Shown here: in pieces, positions 1 through 10,708 of the stretch | Numbering within the stretch: the stretch's first letter is position 1 | Layout of the letters: each line of letters starts with the position of its first letter | Assembly (NCBI RefSeq): GCF_024362695.1 | Contig: NW_026063246.1 | Span: forward strand, 682,001-746,000 | DNA length: 64,000 bases | Reading direction: 5' to 3' | Origin: Pectinophora gossypiella | Lineage: Eukaryota; Arthropoda; Insecta; Lepidoptera; Gelechiidae | The notes under the pieces: model-generated | Told to the model about the DNA's origin: nothing | What the model saw: only the letters and a program-made list of their open reading frames with translations | The model's database searches: none | Position numbers and translations under genes: made by a program

Positions 1-735
1 TAAGCTTCCGTCGCGTGAGCAGCCTTAATGGTTAAAGTTACATAGAAATCATGTATGACGGAAATATCTAAATATATAAAAGGAGAAACTGACTGACTGA
101 CATATCAACGCACAGCCTAAACGGCTAAACGTAGGCACTTGAAATTTGGAAGAGACGTAGCTTAGGTACCGTAGAGGTGCACTAAGAAAGGAATTCCCGA
201 AATTCCTACGGGAACGGGGATTAGCGGGAAAATCCTTTTGGATGAAAAATCTAAACCACTCAAGTTAGACGTTTGAACTTTAACATGCAGGTACCTTAGG
301 TACCGTAGAGGTGCACTAAGAAAGGAATTCCCGAAATTCCTACGGGAACGGGAAAATCCTTTTGTATGAAAAATCTAAACCACTCAAGTTAGACGTTTGA
401 AATTTGACATGCAGGTACCTTAGTAAACTTAAAGCTTAGTTGCAACAGGATATTGCAAAATTCCCACGGGAATGGGAGTTAGCGGGAAAAAACATTTGTA
501 TGAAAAAATCTAAACCGCGTAAGATAGGAGTAGATGTTTTTAATCTAGCATGCATGCATACCTAAGTTTAGTTATGGCTGCGTTTTGAAAAATGGGAGTT
601 AGCGGGGAAAAAATGTTGTATGAAAAAATCTATACTGCATAAGTTAGATGCTTGAAATTTGACATGCACTCCCACACACACAAAGATCTCTCTTTTATAA
701 CACGCTACGCGGACGAAGTCGCGGGCAAAAGCTAG
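1..735 (+). mobile_element. Helitron-like non-autonomous element, copy 1 (5' end outside window)
   Basis: Matches base for base, as far as I can follow by eye, the complete copy at 4208-5229. Its 3' end reads 'gcgggcaaaagctag' followed by T, giving CTAG at 732-735 next to a T, as expected for a Helitron 3' end inserted in an AT target. Just upstream, 'acgcggacgaagtcgcgg' can form a short hairpin (GAC/GTC, then CGC/GCG with one bulged base) about 9 nt from CTAG. No Rep/helicase coding is seen, so it is non-autonomous. The beginning lies before base 1. Confidence 0.7.
162..668. repeat. Minisatellite inside the Helitron, about 130-bp units
   Basis: Two near-identical units (162-295 and 296-416) share 'ggtaccgtagaggtgcac', 'aattcctacgggaacggg' and 'aaatctaaaccactcaag'. 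Two diverged units follow to about 668, recognised by 'gggagttagcggg' and 'tatgaaaaaatcta'. Unit 2 lacks the short 'gattagcgg' block of unit 1. The same four-unit array recurs at 4656-5162 in the second copy. Confidence 0.75.
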
Positions 736-777
736 TATAGATTATAATTCGTATATGCTCTCTAAAAAGTCTGAAAT

Positions 778-1466
778 AAAATTAAGCAAAATTAAAAATT
801 TTGAAAAAAACCCACGACGGTAAAAATCTCATCGAAAAAGAATAAAATAACTCAAAACCCCCGACTTAACCCAATTATTATGTAACGAAATATTATATTA
901 GACTTAAAAATACTTTCTAAAAAAGAATTGATATCTCGAGACATCGGTAATAGATATACTTAAGTACCTAACAATGAATATGGATGTTTACAGTTTTTTC
1001 CTAACGTGTCTGTTTCTCGAAGATATATTTAAATGTAGCGATAATAATTTTACCATAATACATAACCGAGGAATATCCGTCGGGGGCTGCCATTAACCCA
1101 GCTAAAGTTTTTCTAGTGACGTGAATACAATTATTGAAGAATTGTAGATGTTTAACGACGACATAAAATACACTTATGAGTATGATTAATTTTTTGTTGA
1201 AATTTCATATAGAAAAGGCAGCCCCCGACGGATATTCCTCGGTTATGTATTATGGTAAAATTATTATCGCTACATTTAAGTATATCTTCGAGAAACAGAC
1301 ACGTTAGGAAAAAACTGTAAACATCCATATTCATTGTTAGGTACTTAAGTATATCTATTACCGATGTCTCGAGATATCAACTCTTTTTTAGAAAGTATTT
1401 TTAAGTCTAATATAATATTTCGTTACATAATAATTGGGTTAAGTCGAGGGTTTTGAGTTATTTTAT
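778..1466. mobile_element. Foldback (long inverted repeat) element, copy 1, right arm truncated
   Basis: The left arm (778-1091) is the reverse complement of the right arm starting at 1217, with a spacer of about 125 bp. The right arm stops at about 1466, where sequence switches to the 1.02-kb tandem repeat. The complete copy is at 5272-6025. Both the arm and the tandem repeat contain 'acccacgacgg', so the junction has an 11-bp shared word. The 60-codon open frame inside is a by-product of the inverted repeat and no protein is assigned. Confidence 0.75.
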
Positions 1467-2088
1467 TTACCCACGACGGAACGGAGCAGGTATATGCGTT
1501 TAGGGTGAGAGATGTTTGTGTGTGCGTTTGTGCAAAGAAATGTTATTAATTATCTTCTAAACTAATAATCCGATTTTGATGCGGTTTTCAATAACGGGTT
1601 TGTGTTTGATGAGTTCATGTTATTAGACAGGTGTCATGTCTGTAACTCACTAGGGGGCGCCACAATATTAGTGTTTAGAATAAATATTATTCGAAACGCC
1701 TCTTCAATTTATAATAGCAATTTATTTGCAATAGTTTTTATTAGTTAATTGTTTTTGACAGGCGTTTTTTTTTTTTTTCGGTTCCATTGATTACACGTAA
1801 TTACGTCGAACACGGTGCTGTTTCATTGCTACCTAAATCCCTTAAAAATCAGTAAAAAGGCATATCAGGCATATTCATGGTCCTTCGAGCCAGATTTCAG
1901 AGAAGATCACAATCAATAAATTGTAGATAAATTAAAACGAAGTGATTGGCGAAGATTAAAGAAAAATCAAGATCGACTATAAGTGGCACGTGGATTGTGT
2001 GGTCAAGTGAATCAAATTCATCCAATTAATCCTCATTTAATTCATAAAGTTGAACCCATCACTCAATAATCAGGTAGTATTAAGTAAA

Positions 2089-2423
2089 CAGCCTCCGTGG
2101 TCTAGTGGTTAGAGCGTTAGGCTCACGATCTGGTGGTCCGGGTTCGATTCCCGATGGGGACATTGTCGAAATCACTTTGTGAGACTGTCCTTTGTTTGGT
2201 AAGGACTTTTCAGGCTTGAATCACCTGATTGTCCGAAAAAATAAGATGATTCCGTGCTTCGGAGGGCACGTTAAGCCGTTGGTCCCGGCTATTAGCCGTA
2301 AAAACACCTCCACCAACCCGCAGTGGAGCAGCGTGGTGGAGTATGCTCCATACCCCCTCCGGTTGATTGAGGGGAGGCCTGTGCCCAGCAGTGGGACGTA
2401 TATAGGCAGTTTATGTATGTTAT
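2089..2423 (+). mobile_element. tRNA-derived SINE, copy 1
   Basis: The head is tRNA-like: A-box-like 'tggtctagtgg' (2098-2108) and B box 'ggttcgattcc' (2141-2151), 33 bp apart, so RNA polymerase III promotion is expected. The body includes 'tccgtgcttcggagggcacg'. The tail 'gcccagcagtggga' resembles the 3' end of the RTE LINE at 8128-8170 (minus strand). A 12-bp duplication 'gtattaagtaaa' flanks it (2077-2088 and 2424-2435). The head resembles tRNA-Asp/Glu, but the anticodon arm is degraded and no functional tRNA is claimed. Confidence 0.9.
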
Positions 2424-3108
2424 GTATTAAGTAAAGCAAAGTGTTGTTAATTACGGTTAGTATAATTTTAATTACATTTATTATTACCCACGACGGAACG
2501 GAGCAGGTATATGCGTTTAGGGTGAGAGATGTTTGTGTGTGCGTTTGTGCAAAGAAATGTTATTAATTATCTTCTAAACTAATAATCCGATTTTGATGCG
2601 GTTTTCAATAACGGGTTTGTGTTTGATGAGTTCATGTTATTAGACAGGTGTCATGTCTGTAACTCACTAGGGGGCGCCACAATATTAGTGTTTAGAATAA
2701 ATATTATTCGAAACGCCTCTTCAATTTATAATAGCAATTTATTTGCAATAGTTTTTATTAGTTAATTGTTTTTGACAGGCGTTTTTTTTTTCGGTTCCAT
2801 TGATTACACGTAATTACGTCGAACACGGTGCTGTTTCATTGCTACCTAAATCCCTTAAAAATCAGTAAAAAGGCATATCAGGCATATTCATGGTCCTTCG
2901 AGCCAGATTTCAGAGAAGATCCCAGATCACAATCAATAAATTGTAGATAAATTAATACGAAGTGATTGGCGAAGATTAAAGAAAAATCAAGATCGACTAT
3001 AAGTGGCACGTGGATTGTGTGGTCAAGTGAATCAAATTCATCCAATTAATCCTCATTTAATTCATAAAGTTGAACCCATCACTCAATAATCAGGTAGTAT
3101 TAAGTAAA

Positions 3109-3443
3109 CAGCCTCCGTGGTCTAGTGGTTAGAGCGTTAGGCTCACGATCTGGTGGTCCGGGTTCGATTCCCGATGGAGACATTGTCGAAATCACTTTGT
3201 GAGACTGTCCTTTGTTTGGTAAGGACTTTTCAGGCTTGAATCACCTGATTGTCCGAAAAAATAAGATGATTCCGTGCTTCGGAGGGCACGTTAAGCCCTT
3301 AGTCCCGGCTATTAGCCGTAAAAACACCTCCACCAACCCGCAGTGGAGCAGCGTGGTGGAGTATGCTCCATACCCCCTCCGGTTGATTGAGGGGAGGCCT
3401 GTGCCCAGCAGTGGGAGGTATATAGGCAGTTTATGTATGTTAT
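3109..3443 (+). mobile_element. tRNA-derived SINE, copy 2
   Basis: Near-identical to the SINE at 2089-2423. The A-box-like element is at 3118-3128, the B box at 3161-3171, and the same 12-bp duplication 'gtattaagtaaa' lies at 3097-3108 and 3444-3455. Because the flanks are shared with copy 1, this is a copy made by the 1.02-kb tandem duplication and not a second retrotransposition. Confidence 0.9.
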
Positions 3444-3680
3444 GTATTAAGTAAAGCAAAGTGTTGTTAATTACGGTTAGTATAATTTTAATTACATTTA
3501 TTATTACCCACGACGGAACGGAGCAGGTATATGCGTTTAGGGTGAGAGATGTTTGTGTGTGCGTTTGTGCAAAGTAATGTTACCACCTATCTTTTAAACT
3601 AATGATCCGATTTTGAGGCGGTTTTCAATAACGGGTTTGTGTTTGATGAGTTCATATTCTTAGACAGGTGTCATGGCTGT

Positions 3681-3986
3681 AACTCACTAGGGGGCGCCAC
3701 AATATTAGTGCAAAACAATGTTGCAATATAATCAAAACGAAATGTCCGATTACAATTCTGTTTTCGGCAATGTGTACGTGGTAGCTTATTGCATGTTCCC
3801 AAATAATAAAAATTACGTCTTTAACTCACTAGAGGGTGCTACAATATTAGTGAAAAATAGTATTGCAATAATATTAAAACGAATTGTCCAATTTCAATGC
3901 GGTTTTCAGCAATGGGTTCGTAGTTGAATGGTGCATGGTCTAAGTCTTATGATATTAACTCACTAGGAGGCGCTGCTATATTAGTG
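3681..3986. repeat. Diverged ~138-bp minisatellite
   Basis: The word 'aactcactagggggcgcc' plus 'acaatattagtg' recurs with substitutions at 3681-3710, 3823-3852 and 3957-3986 (spacing 142 and 134 bp). Intervening sequence also aligns ('cgattt', 'tgcggttttca', 'gggtt', 'gtgcatg'). The end of the 1.02-kb unit is thus itself one period of an older repeat. Bases 3987-4207 hold no gene or further recognisable element. Confidence 0.65.
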
Positions 3987-4207
3987 TGAAACGTTTATAT
4001 TGCAATATTATTAAAATTAAAACGTATTGTCTGATTTCGATGCGGATTTCAGGAATGAGTTCGTGGGTGATTGGTGCATGTTCTCAGATGAGAGTTATAG
4101 AGGTAACTTTAAACAGAAAGCAACTGTATAATATTTAATAAGGGACTTAATATTATGTGGTAGGATGAATCACACTTATTGTTTTGCGAGATCTTACCTA
4201 CACATTA

Positions 4208-5229
4208 TCTATACTTATAATAAATCTGTAGAGAGGTGAATTCTGTACATTAAATATATTTAGTGATCGATACTGATGCCAAAAATGCAATCAGTAAAAT
4301 TTTTGTCTGTCTGTCTGTCTGTCTGTATGTTCCTTATAGAAACAAAAACTACTGGACGGATTTTAATGAAACTTGGTACAAATATTCTTCATACTCCTGG
4401 GCAGGTTATAGTATACTTTTCATCACGCTACAATCAATAGGAGCAGAGTAGTGAAGGGAAATTTTGGGAAAACGGGAGAAGTTATACCATTTTTTAAGCT
4501 TCCGTCGCGTGAGCAGCCTTAATGGTTAAAGTTACATAGAAATCATGTATGACGGAAATATCTAAATATATAAAAGGAGAAACTGACTGACTGACATATC
4601 AACGCACAGCCTAAACGGCTAAACGTAGGCACTTGAAATTTGGAAGAGACGTAGCTTAGGTACCGTAGAGGTGCACTAAGAAAGGAATTCCCGAAATTCC
4701 TACGGGAACGGGGATTAGCGGGAAAATCCTTTTGGATGAAAAATCTAAACCACTCAAGTTAGACGTTTGAACTTTAACATGCAGGTACCTTAGGTACCGT
4801 AGAGGTGCACTAAGAAAGGAATTCCCGAAATTCCTACGGGAACGGGAAAATCCTTTTGTATGAAAAATCTAAACCACTCAAGTTAGACGTTTGAAATTTG
4901 ACATGCAGGTACCTTAGTAAACTTAAAGCTTAGTTGCAACAGGATATTGCAAAATTCCCACGGGAATGGGAGTTAGCGGGAAAAAACATTTGTATGAAAA
5001 AATCTAAACCGCGTAAGATAGGAGTAGATGTTTTTAATCTAGCATGCATGCATACCTAAGTTTAGTTATGGCTGCGTTTTGAAAAATGGGAGTTAGCGGG
5101 GAAAAAATGTTGTATGAAAAAATCTATACTGCATAAGTTAGATGCTTGAAATTTGACATGCACTCCCACACACACAAAGATCTCTCTTTTATAACACGCT
5201 ACGCGGACGAAGTCGCGGGCAAAAGCTAG
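4208..5229 (+). mobile_element. Helitron-like non-autonomous element, complete copy
   Basis: Starts with TC after an A (4207) and ends with CTAG (5226-5229) before a T (5230), with no target duplication: the Helitron 5'-TC...CTRR-3' pattern in an AT target. The 5' end reads 'tctatacttataataaatct'. A (TCTG)n microsatellite lies at about 4302-4327 and the four-unit 130-bp minisatellite at 4656-5162. An imperfect hairpin sits just before the 3' end. There is no Rep or helicase coding. From 4495 onward it is duplicated at 1-735. Confidence 0.75.
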
Positions 5230-5271
5230 TATAGATTATAATTCGTATATGCTCTCTAAAAAGTCTGAAAT

Positions 5272-6025
5272 AAAATTAAGCAAAATTAAAAATTTTGAAA
5301 AAAACCCACGACGGTAAAAATCTCATCGAAAAAGAATAAAATAACTCAAAACCCCCGACTTAACCCAATTATTATGTAACGAAATATTATATTAGACTTA
5401 AAAATACTTTCTAAAAAAGAATTGATATCTCGAGACATCGGTAATAGATATACTTAAGTACCTAACAATGAATATGGATGTTTACAGTTTTTTCCTAACG
5501 TGTCTGTTTCTCGAAGATATACTTAAATGTAGCGATAATAATTTTACCATAATACATAACCGAGGAATATCCGTCGGGGGCTGCCATTAACCCAGCTAAA
5601 GTTTTTCTAGTGACGTGAATACAATTATTGAAGAATTGTAGATGTTTAACGACGACATAAAATACACTTATGAGTATGATTAATTTTTTGTTGAAATTTC
5701 ATATAGAAAAGGCAGCCCCCGACGGATATTCCTCGGTTATGTATTATGGTAAAATTATTATCGCTACATTTAAGTATATCTTCGAGAAACAGACACGTTA
5801 GGAAAAAACTGTAAACATCCATATTCATTGTTAGGTACTTAAGTATATCTATTACCGATGTCTCGAGATATCAATTCTTTTTTAGAAAGTATTTTTAAGT
5901 CTAATATAATATTTCGTTACATAATAATTGGGTTAAGTCGGGGGTTTTCAGTTATTTTATTCTTTTTCGATGAGATTTTTACCGTCGTGGGTTTTTTTTC
6001 AAAATTTTTAATTTTGCTTAATTTT
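5272..6025. mobile_element. Foldback element, complete copy
   Basis: Left arm 5272-5585 and right arm 5711-6025 are near-perfect reverse complements (about 314 bp each) around a 125-bp spacer. The outer ends read 'aaaattaagcaaaatt' and its complement. No transposase is encoded. The arms would form a very stable hairpin in single-stranded DNA or RNA. It begins only 43 bp after the end of the Helitron, and the pair is duplicated 4494 bp upstream. Confidence 0.85.
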
Positions 6026-6058
6026 TTTTTTCTTTGTTGTCACTTGTCAGGTTAAGAA

Positions 6059-7010
6059 TGCAATATCAGAAGAAGGAAAAAATGATTGGGCTCCTTTGGA
6101 AAGGTAGGAAGGCGCGAAACTCGTACGTAGCTGCTGAGAAAAATGGTGCTACGGACGTGAGTTGGCTAAAAGTCGTTTACATAATGCATTTTTTTTATTT
6201 GTGTTTCTGATTCTGATAACCTTCCCCTTTAAAATTGATATACATTATGATATATAATTATGTATATAGACTTAGTTAAATAGTTTTTCGACAACAAATC
6301 CTGAGGTGATTTTGCAGTCCACTACTGTACACTCAGGACAAAACATGGCCGTAAAAAAACCCTAGGACAGAGTTTGATAGAACTTTGCCAGAATCATAGG
6401 ACAAGTATAAGCTATCATTACATGCAAGTCTCACCAGTGGAGGTTCTTGGACCAAGTTCCAAGTTGCTGATAAGCTTATATGCAATACCGTAATGACTTG
6501 CTAATGATGACGATTTCTTGCAATAGGCAATAGCTTAGGCGGTCTCTATCGGAGAGGTGTTTATTTATTTTTCTTATTATTATCACTCAGATCAAATTCC
6601 GGAAGCAATATAAAAAAAATCGGTAAGATACTTTTGGAAGGGGTAAAAGGCATGAAACTTGAACTTAGCTACCGAGAAACAATGGCGCTGCAGATATAAA
6701 TTGACTATAATTCGCTTACAAAAAGATTTTTTTTGTTTTTTTTTTATGTTTCGGATTCTGGAAAAGATCCTCTTTAAAATGATACACAATATGATACATA
6801 ATTATTTATGTAGACTTAGTTATCCAGCAAGAAATCTTGAGTCGATTTTAGCTCCCACTGTATTTTATCACATTTTTAGCCAGGACAAACATGGCCGTAA
6901 AAAAAGAACCCCGGGACAGAATCTGATAGAACTTTGCCAGAATCATAGGGAAAGCATAAGCTTTCATTACATATAAGTCTCATCAGTGGAGGTTCTTGGA
7001 CCAAGTTTCA
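6059..7010. repeat. Two diverged copies of a ~0.4-kb sequence
   Basis: About 6059-6455 and 6590-7010 align throughout. Shared words include 'acaaaacatggccgtaaaaa' (with small differences), 'gatagaactttgccagaatc' and 'agtggaggttcttggacc'. The second copy directly precedes, on the plus strand, the stop codon of the minus-strand LINE at 7028, so these may be duplicated 3' untranslated sequence of that LINE. Open frames here (6592-6789, 6659-6976) are not supported. Confidence 0.7.
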
Positions 7011-7027
7011 TACAAAAGTGCCCATTG

Positions 7028-8118
7028 TCATTTCTCCTCGTATGTCGAGATAATCCTATGTATGACTGAATTTTTGGCATAAATAGTCCGAGACAAGCTG
7101 GGGCATAGGGAACGTTTACGCCTTACGCGACCAGTCCAGGTGCAGTAGAATATCCGCTCCGTAAGCGCGGGGCAGTCCAGCAGAGCATTTACCACGTCGT
7201 ACAGAAGCTTCATGTCTGCAATTATTCGCCTGTTTTCAAGTGAGTGCATACAGAAGTGGGACAACCTTTCATCATAGTCACCATTCTTCTTAAGGCGATA
7301 ATATAACCTTCTAGTGAACTTGCGCTGAACCGATTCAAGTTGACCATTATGAGTTATATACGAATGTTAATGTTATGGGCGATAGGCTGATCCCTTATCA
7401 CCATAAGGTTCATCATATCCATCTTTGGAATTCGTATCAACAGTGGCTGCAAGTTGTCTTTGATTACTTGTGGCTCTGCCCACCCCATTAGGGATTACGG
7501 GCGTGAGTTTATGTATGTATGTATGTAGTTATATACGACGGTGACCAGACCGGCGACGCATACTCCACAATACTTCGGACATATGCAAAGTACAAAATTT
7601 TAAGCGAATCAACCTTATGGAAAGCCTTAGAACACCTGTGAATAAATCCCAACATTTTATTCGCTTTCTGTGAGATATAATCGAAATGCCTTGTGAAAAG
7701 AAATTTCATATCCAACATTACGCCAAGATCTCGGACGAAATTAACCCTTGGAATTACAATACCGTTAAGTTTGTAATTATACTGTATAACGTTATTTTTT
7801 CTTGTATATGTAATTGTCTGGCACTTATTAACGTTTAAATCAAGCAAATTTTTACGGCAGTATCCAGAAAGTCTGTCGAGATCTTGTTGCAATTTATCAC
7901 AATCCGCAGGAAAACGGATAGGCATATATATTTTCTTATCGTCAGCATACATCAAAACATCCGAATGTTGGAAGCAAGCTGTTATGTCGTACAAATAGAT
8001 ATTAAATAGAAGAGGTCCCAGATAGGACCCTTGAGGAACTCCGGATGGAGAAGGCGCGAAGTCAGATCTAAATGCTCCGATTTTAACTGCTTGCATTCGG
8101 TTTCGAAGATAAGATACA
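7028..8118 (-). pseudogene. LINE reverse transcriptase C-terminal part (Jockey/CR1-like), interrupted
   Basis: The minus-strand frame from about 8118 shows late RT motifs 'SGVPQGSYLGPLLFNIYL' (motif B region) and 'MYADDKK' (catalytic YxDD), then the thumb and C-terminal region. Coding breaks at about 7527, resumes at 7351 and ends at a stop at 7028-7030. The break is a 163-bp insertion with a 12-bp target duplication. The 5' end abuts the 3' tail of the RTE LINE, so the endonuclease and first half of the RT are absent. Inactive. The clade (Jockey or CR1 group) is inferred from motif style only. Confidence 0.8.
7364..7526 (+). mobile_element. Short SINE/LINE-tail insertion with 12-bp duplication
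   Basis: The duplication 'agttatatacga' at 7352-7363 and 7527-7538 flanks 163 bp containing 'gctctgcccaccccattagg' and ending in an (ATGT)n tract. Removing the insert and one duplication copy rejoins the LINE coding. The tail resembles other fragments in the window (42819-42955 and 45300-45350; inverted near 43980-44020 and 33910). Confidence 0.9.
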
Positions 8119-8127
8119 TAATCATCA

Positions 8128-10262
8128 TCAGCCGTACGACGCCCACTGCTGGGCATAGGCCTCCCCCAAGGATCTCCACGACGATCGGTCCTGCGCTGCC
8201 CGCATCCAGCGGCTTCCCACGACCTTCACCAGATCGTCGGTCCACCTTGTAGCGGGCCTACCCACTGAGCGTCGTCCGACACGTGGTCGCCATTCCAGAA
8301 CCCTTCCGCCCCAGCGGCCATCGGTTCTCCTCGCTATGTGTCCTGCCCACTGCCACTTCAGCTTTGCAATTCTCCGAGCTATGTCGGTGACTTTAGTTCT
8401 CCTGCGGATCTCCTCATTTCTGATTCGATCGAGCAGGGAAATACCGAGCATAGCTCTCTCCATTGCCCGCTGAGCGACGCCGAGCCTCCTCGCGAGACCC
8501 ATAGTAAGCGGCCACGTCTCACTGCCGTAGGTCATCACTGGCAACACGCACTGGTCAAAGACTTTCGTCTTGAAACACTGAGGTATTTTGGACGAGAAGA
8601 TATTCCGCAGCCTCCCGAATACTGCCCATCCGAGTTGGACCCGACGAGAGATCTCTTTCTCGAAGTTGGACTTACCTAACTGGATTATTTGTCCTAGGTA
8701 AATGTACTAGTCTACAACTTCGAGTGTAACGTTCCCAACCTGAACTGGAGTGGGTGCGACATGGTCGTTGGACATAATTTTTGTCTTTGCCATGTTCATG
8801 CTAAGACCCACTCGTTGGGATGCGTTACTGCGATGCTCGAGCATGGTGTTCAGGTCTTCCAGGGTCTCAGTCATTAGGACTATATCATCGGCAAATCGTA
8901 GGTGCGTCAGGTACTCGCCGTTGATGTTGATGCCAAATCCTTTCCAGTCCAGAAGCTTAAAAATATCCTCCAATGCAGCAGTGAACAGTTTCGGAGAGAT
9001 GACATCTCCCTGTCTCACTCCTCGCTGCAGTTGGATCGGATTAGAGCTCTGGTTCTGTACTCGAACTGACATAGTGGCATTTTGGTAGAGGTGCCTTAGC
9101 ACCTCGATGTACCTATGGTCCACTTGGCACCTTTGAAGAGACTGCAACACCGCCCAGGTCTCGATCGAATCAAAGGCTTTCTCATAGTCCACAAACTCCA
9201 AGCAAAGTGGCAGATTATACTCTTCGGTCTTCTGTATAACCTGCCGCAGCGTATGGATGTGGTTTATGGTGCTAAAGCCTTTTCGGAAACCGGCTTGTTC
9301 GGGAGGCTGGAAGTCGTCAAACCTACAAGCGAGACGATTCGTAATGACCCTCGAAAACAACTTGTAGACATGGCTCGGAAGCGAAATAGGTCTGTAGTTC
9401 TTCAGTAGGGCTTTATCACCCTTCTTGAAGAACAAGATCACCTCGCTTCCGCTCCATGCTCTAGGCGTTTTGCCCTGAAATATGACGGAATTCAAGAGCC
9501 TCTGGAGGACTTTAAGTATTGGCGTTCCGCCCGCTCTCAGAAGTTCTGCTGTGATTCCGTCATCTCCTGCCGCTTTGTTGTTTTTGAGTTGTTTGAGGGC
9601 CATCCTAATCTCGTACAGGCTGACGTCAGGTTCACGTTCACGTTCTCCTGTCACGTGCTTTCGCCTGATATTTTAGTGGAATATAGCTGTCTATAGAAAC
9701 TCTCAATCTCCCTCAGGATTTCGGGAGTCGACGAAATGATTCTGTCGTTCTCAGTTTTCAGTCTCGCTTGTTGACTTTGCCCAATAGACAGATCTTTTGC
9801 GAACACCTTGGAGCCCTTGTTCCGCTCTATAGCCTCTTTAATACGTGTAGTATTAAATTGGCGAAGGTCGCTCGTCAAAGACTTCGAGATCTGTCTATTA
9901 ATTTGTCTATAACGTAAGACATCCGCTGAGTCCTGCAGCCTCATTTCGTGTCTCCTATCCATGAGTTCGAGTGTGTGTGCGTAGAGTTTCTGCGTTTTGT
10001 TACGGCGGGTTCCAAAGTGTTTAGAACCTACCGTACGGACAGCATCCACCATCAGGTCGTTTATATCGTCCACGGCTGCGCAGTTCTCAAGGTACTCGAA
10101 GCGGTTTTGAAGCTCGAGCTGAAAGCACTCGGGGTTTTGGATCTGGGCTGGCGCCGGTCGGAGCGTGAATTTTATCAGTCGCGATCTTTCTAGCTTGATA
10201 TTGATATTCAATGTGCCTCTTACCATGCGGTGATCGCTTCCCGTCTTAACGGCATTGATCAC
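8128..10262 (-). pseudogene. RTE LINE reverse transcriptase region
   Basis: Minus strand 10262-9651 encodes the EN-RT linker, starting at a conserved 'VKTGSDHRMVRG' stretch. A frameshift near 9655 leads to 9654-8707 with the RT core: 'KNNKAAGDDGI', 'NYRPISLPS', 'EFVDYEKAFDS' (motif A Asp), 'GVRQGDVISPKLF' (motif B) and 'RFADDIVLM' (catalytic FADD). An in-frame TAG at 8707-8709 then interrupts an otherwise open frame that continues, same phase, to the natural stop at 8128 through the C-terminal region with 'MTYGSETWPLT'. The enzyme would make cDNA at a nicked target site; this copy cannot. Confidence 0.9.
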
Positions 10263-10707
10263 AGAGACATCAATACAATAATTTTATTTCAGACCATGTG
10301 TCCATAATTGTTAGTAACAGTATAAACTTATATACATACTATGTTAGTGGCATAAAAAAAAATACAATAAAATAACTTCACCTCCGTATGTGTAGCTGCA
10401 TCCAATGACGCAGCATCGATGAGTCATACCGGCCTGCAAACACATTCAGAAGGCTATTGGTGCTAGCGCGAAGCCGAAAAAGAAGGGAGGCGCATCGTTT
10501 TCTCATAATAGCGTAGAAGTCATCCGTGTGCGCCTCCGCGAACATCCCGGACGCGCTGCAACGCCACGGTAGCCCCAACAGGATCCTGAATATATATATT
10601 AATATATATATATTATATTGCACACGCAATACATCATTTTGTAATTGTCATGTAACAACATCATTGAATATGTTCTTTTTCATCGACATGATAAAATCGA
10701 TCTCATT
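10263..10707 (-). mobile_element. 5'-truncated LINE 3' end nested in the RTE
   Basis: Interrupts the RTE between its endonuclease and linker. The minus-strand frame 10629-10378 encodes a LINE C-terminus ('LLGLPWRCSASGMFAEAHT', 'LLNVFAGRYDSSMLRHW'). A short 3' UTR and 'tctgaaataaaatt' at the 3' end follow. The 5' side begins in an AT dinucleotide-like run near 10590-10620. The group is probably CR1/L2-like by phrase resemblance; I did not find a clear target duplication. Confidence 0.7.
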
Positions 10708-10708
10708 T

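Larger units (their letters stand above)
1469..3711. repeat. Tandem repeat, 2.2 copies of a 1.02-kb unit
   Basis: Unit 1 is 1469-2485, unit 2 is 2486-3505 and a partial, more diverged unit 3 is 3506-3711. Each starts 'acccacgacggaacggagc' and continues through 'ggtatatgcgtttagg' and 'aactcactagggggcgcc'. Units 1 and 2 differ by a few substitutions, a poly-T length change near 1765 and 2784, and a 5-bp 'cccag' insertion near 2920. Each full unit carries a SINE at the same place with the same flanking duplication, so the SINE came before the duplication. No gene is seen. Confidence 0.85.

Noticed and set aside
1152..1334. 60-codon minus-strand frame, repeated at 5646-5828
   Set aside because: Falls in the foldback inverted repeat; no domain and identical only because the block is duplicated.
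2091..2160. A tRNA gene
   Set aside because: A-box-like and B-box elements are present but the acceptor stem and anticodon arm do not pair; it is the head of a SINE with a body, LINE-like tail and target duplication.
2192..2434. 80-codon plus-strand frame, repeated at 3212-3454, and its minus-strand shadows
   Set aside because: Lies wholly inside tRNA-derived SINEs; the open frames follow from SINE sequence and have no domain.
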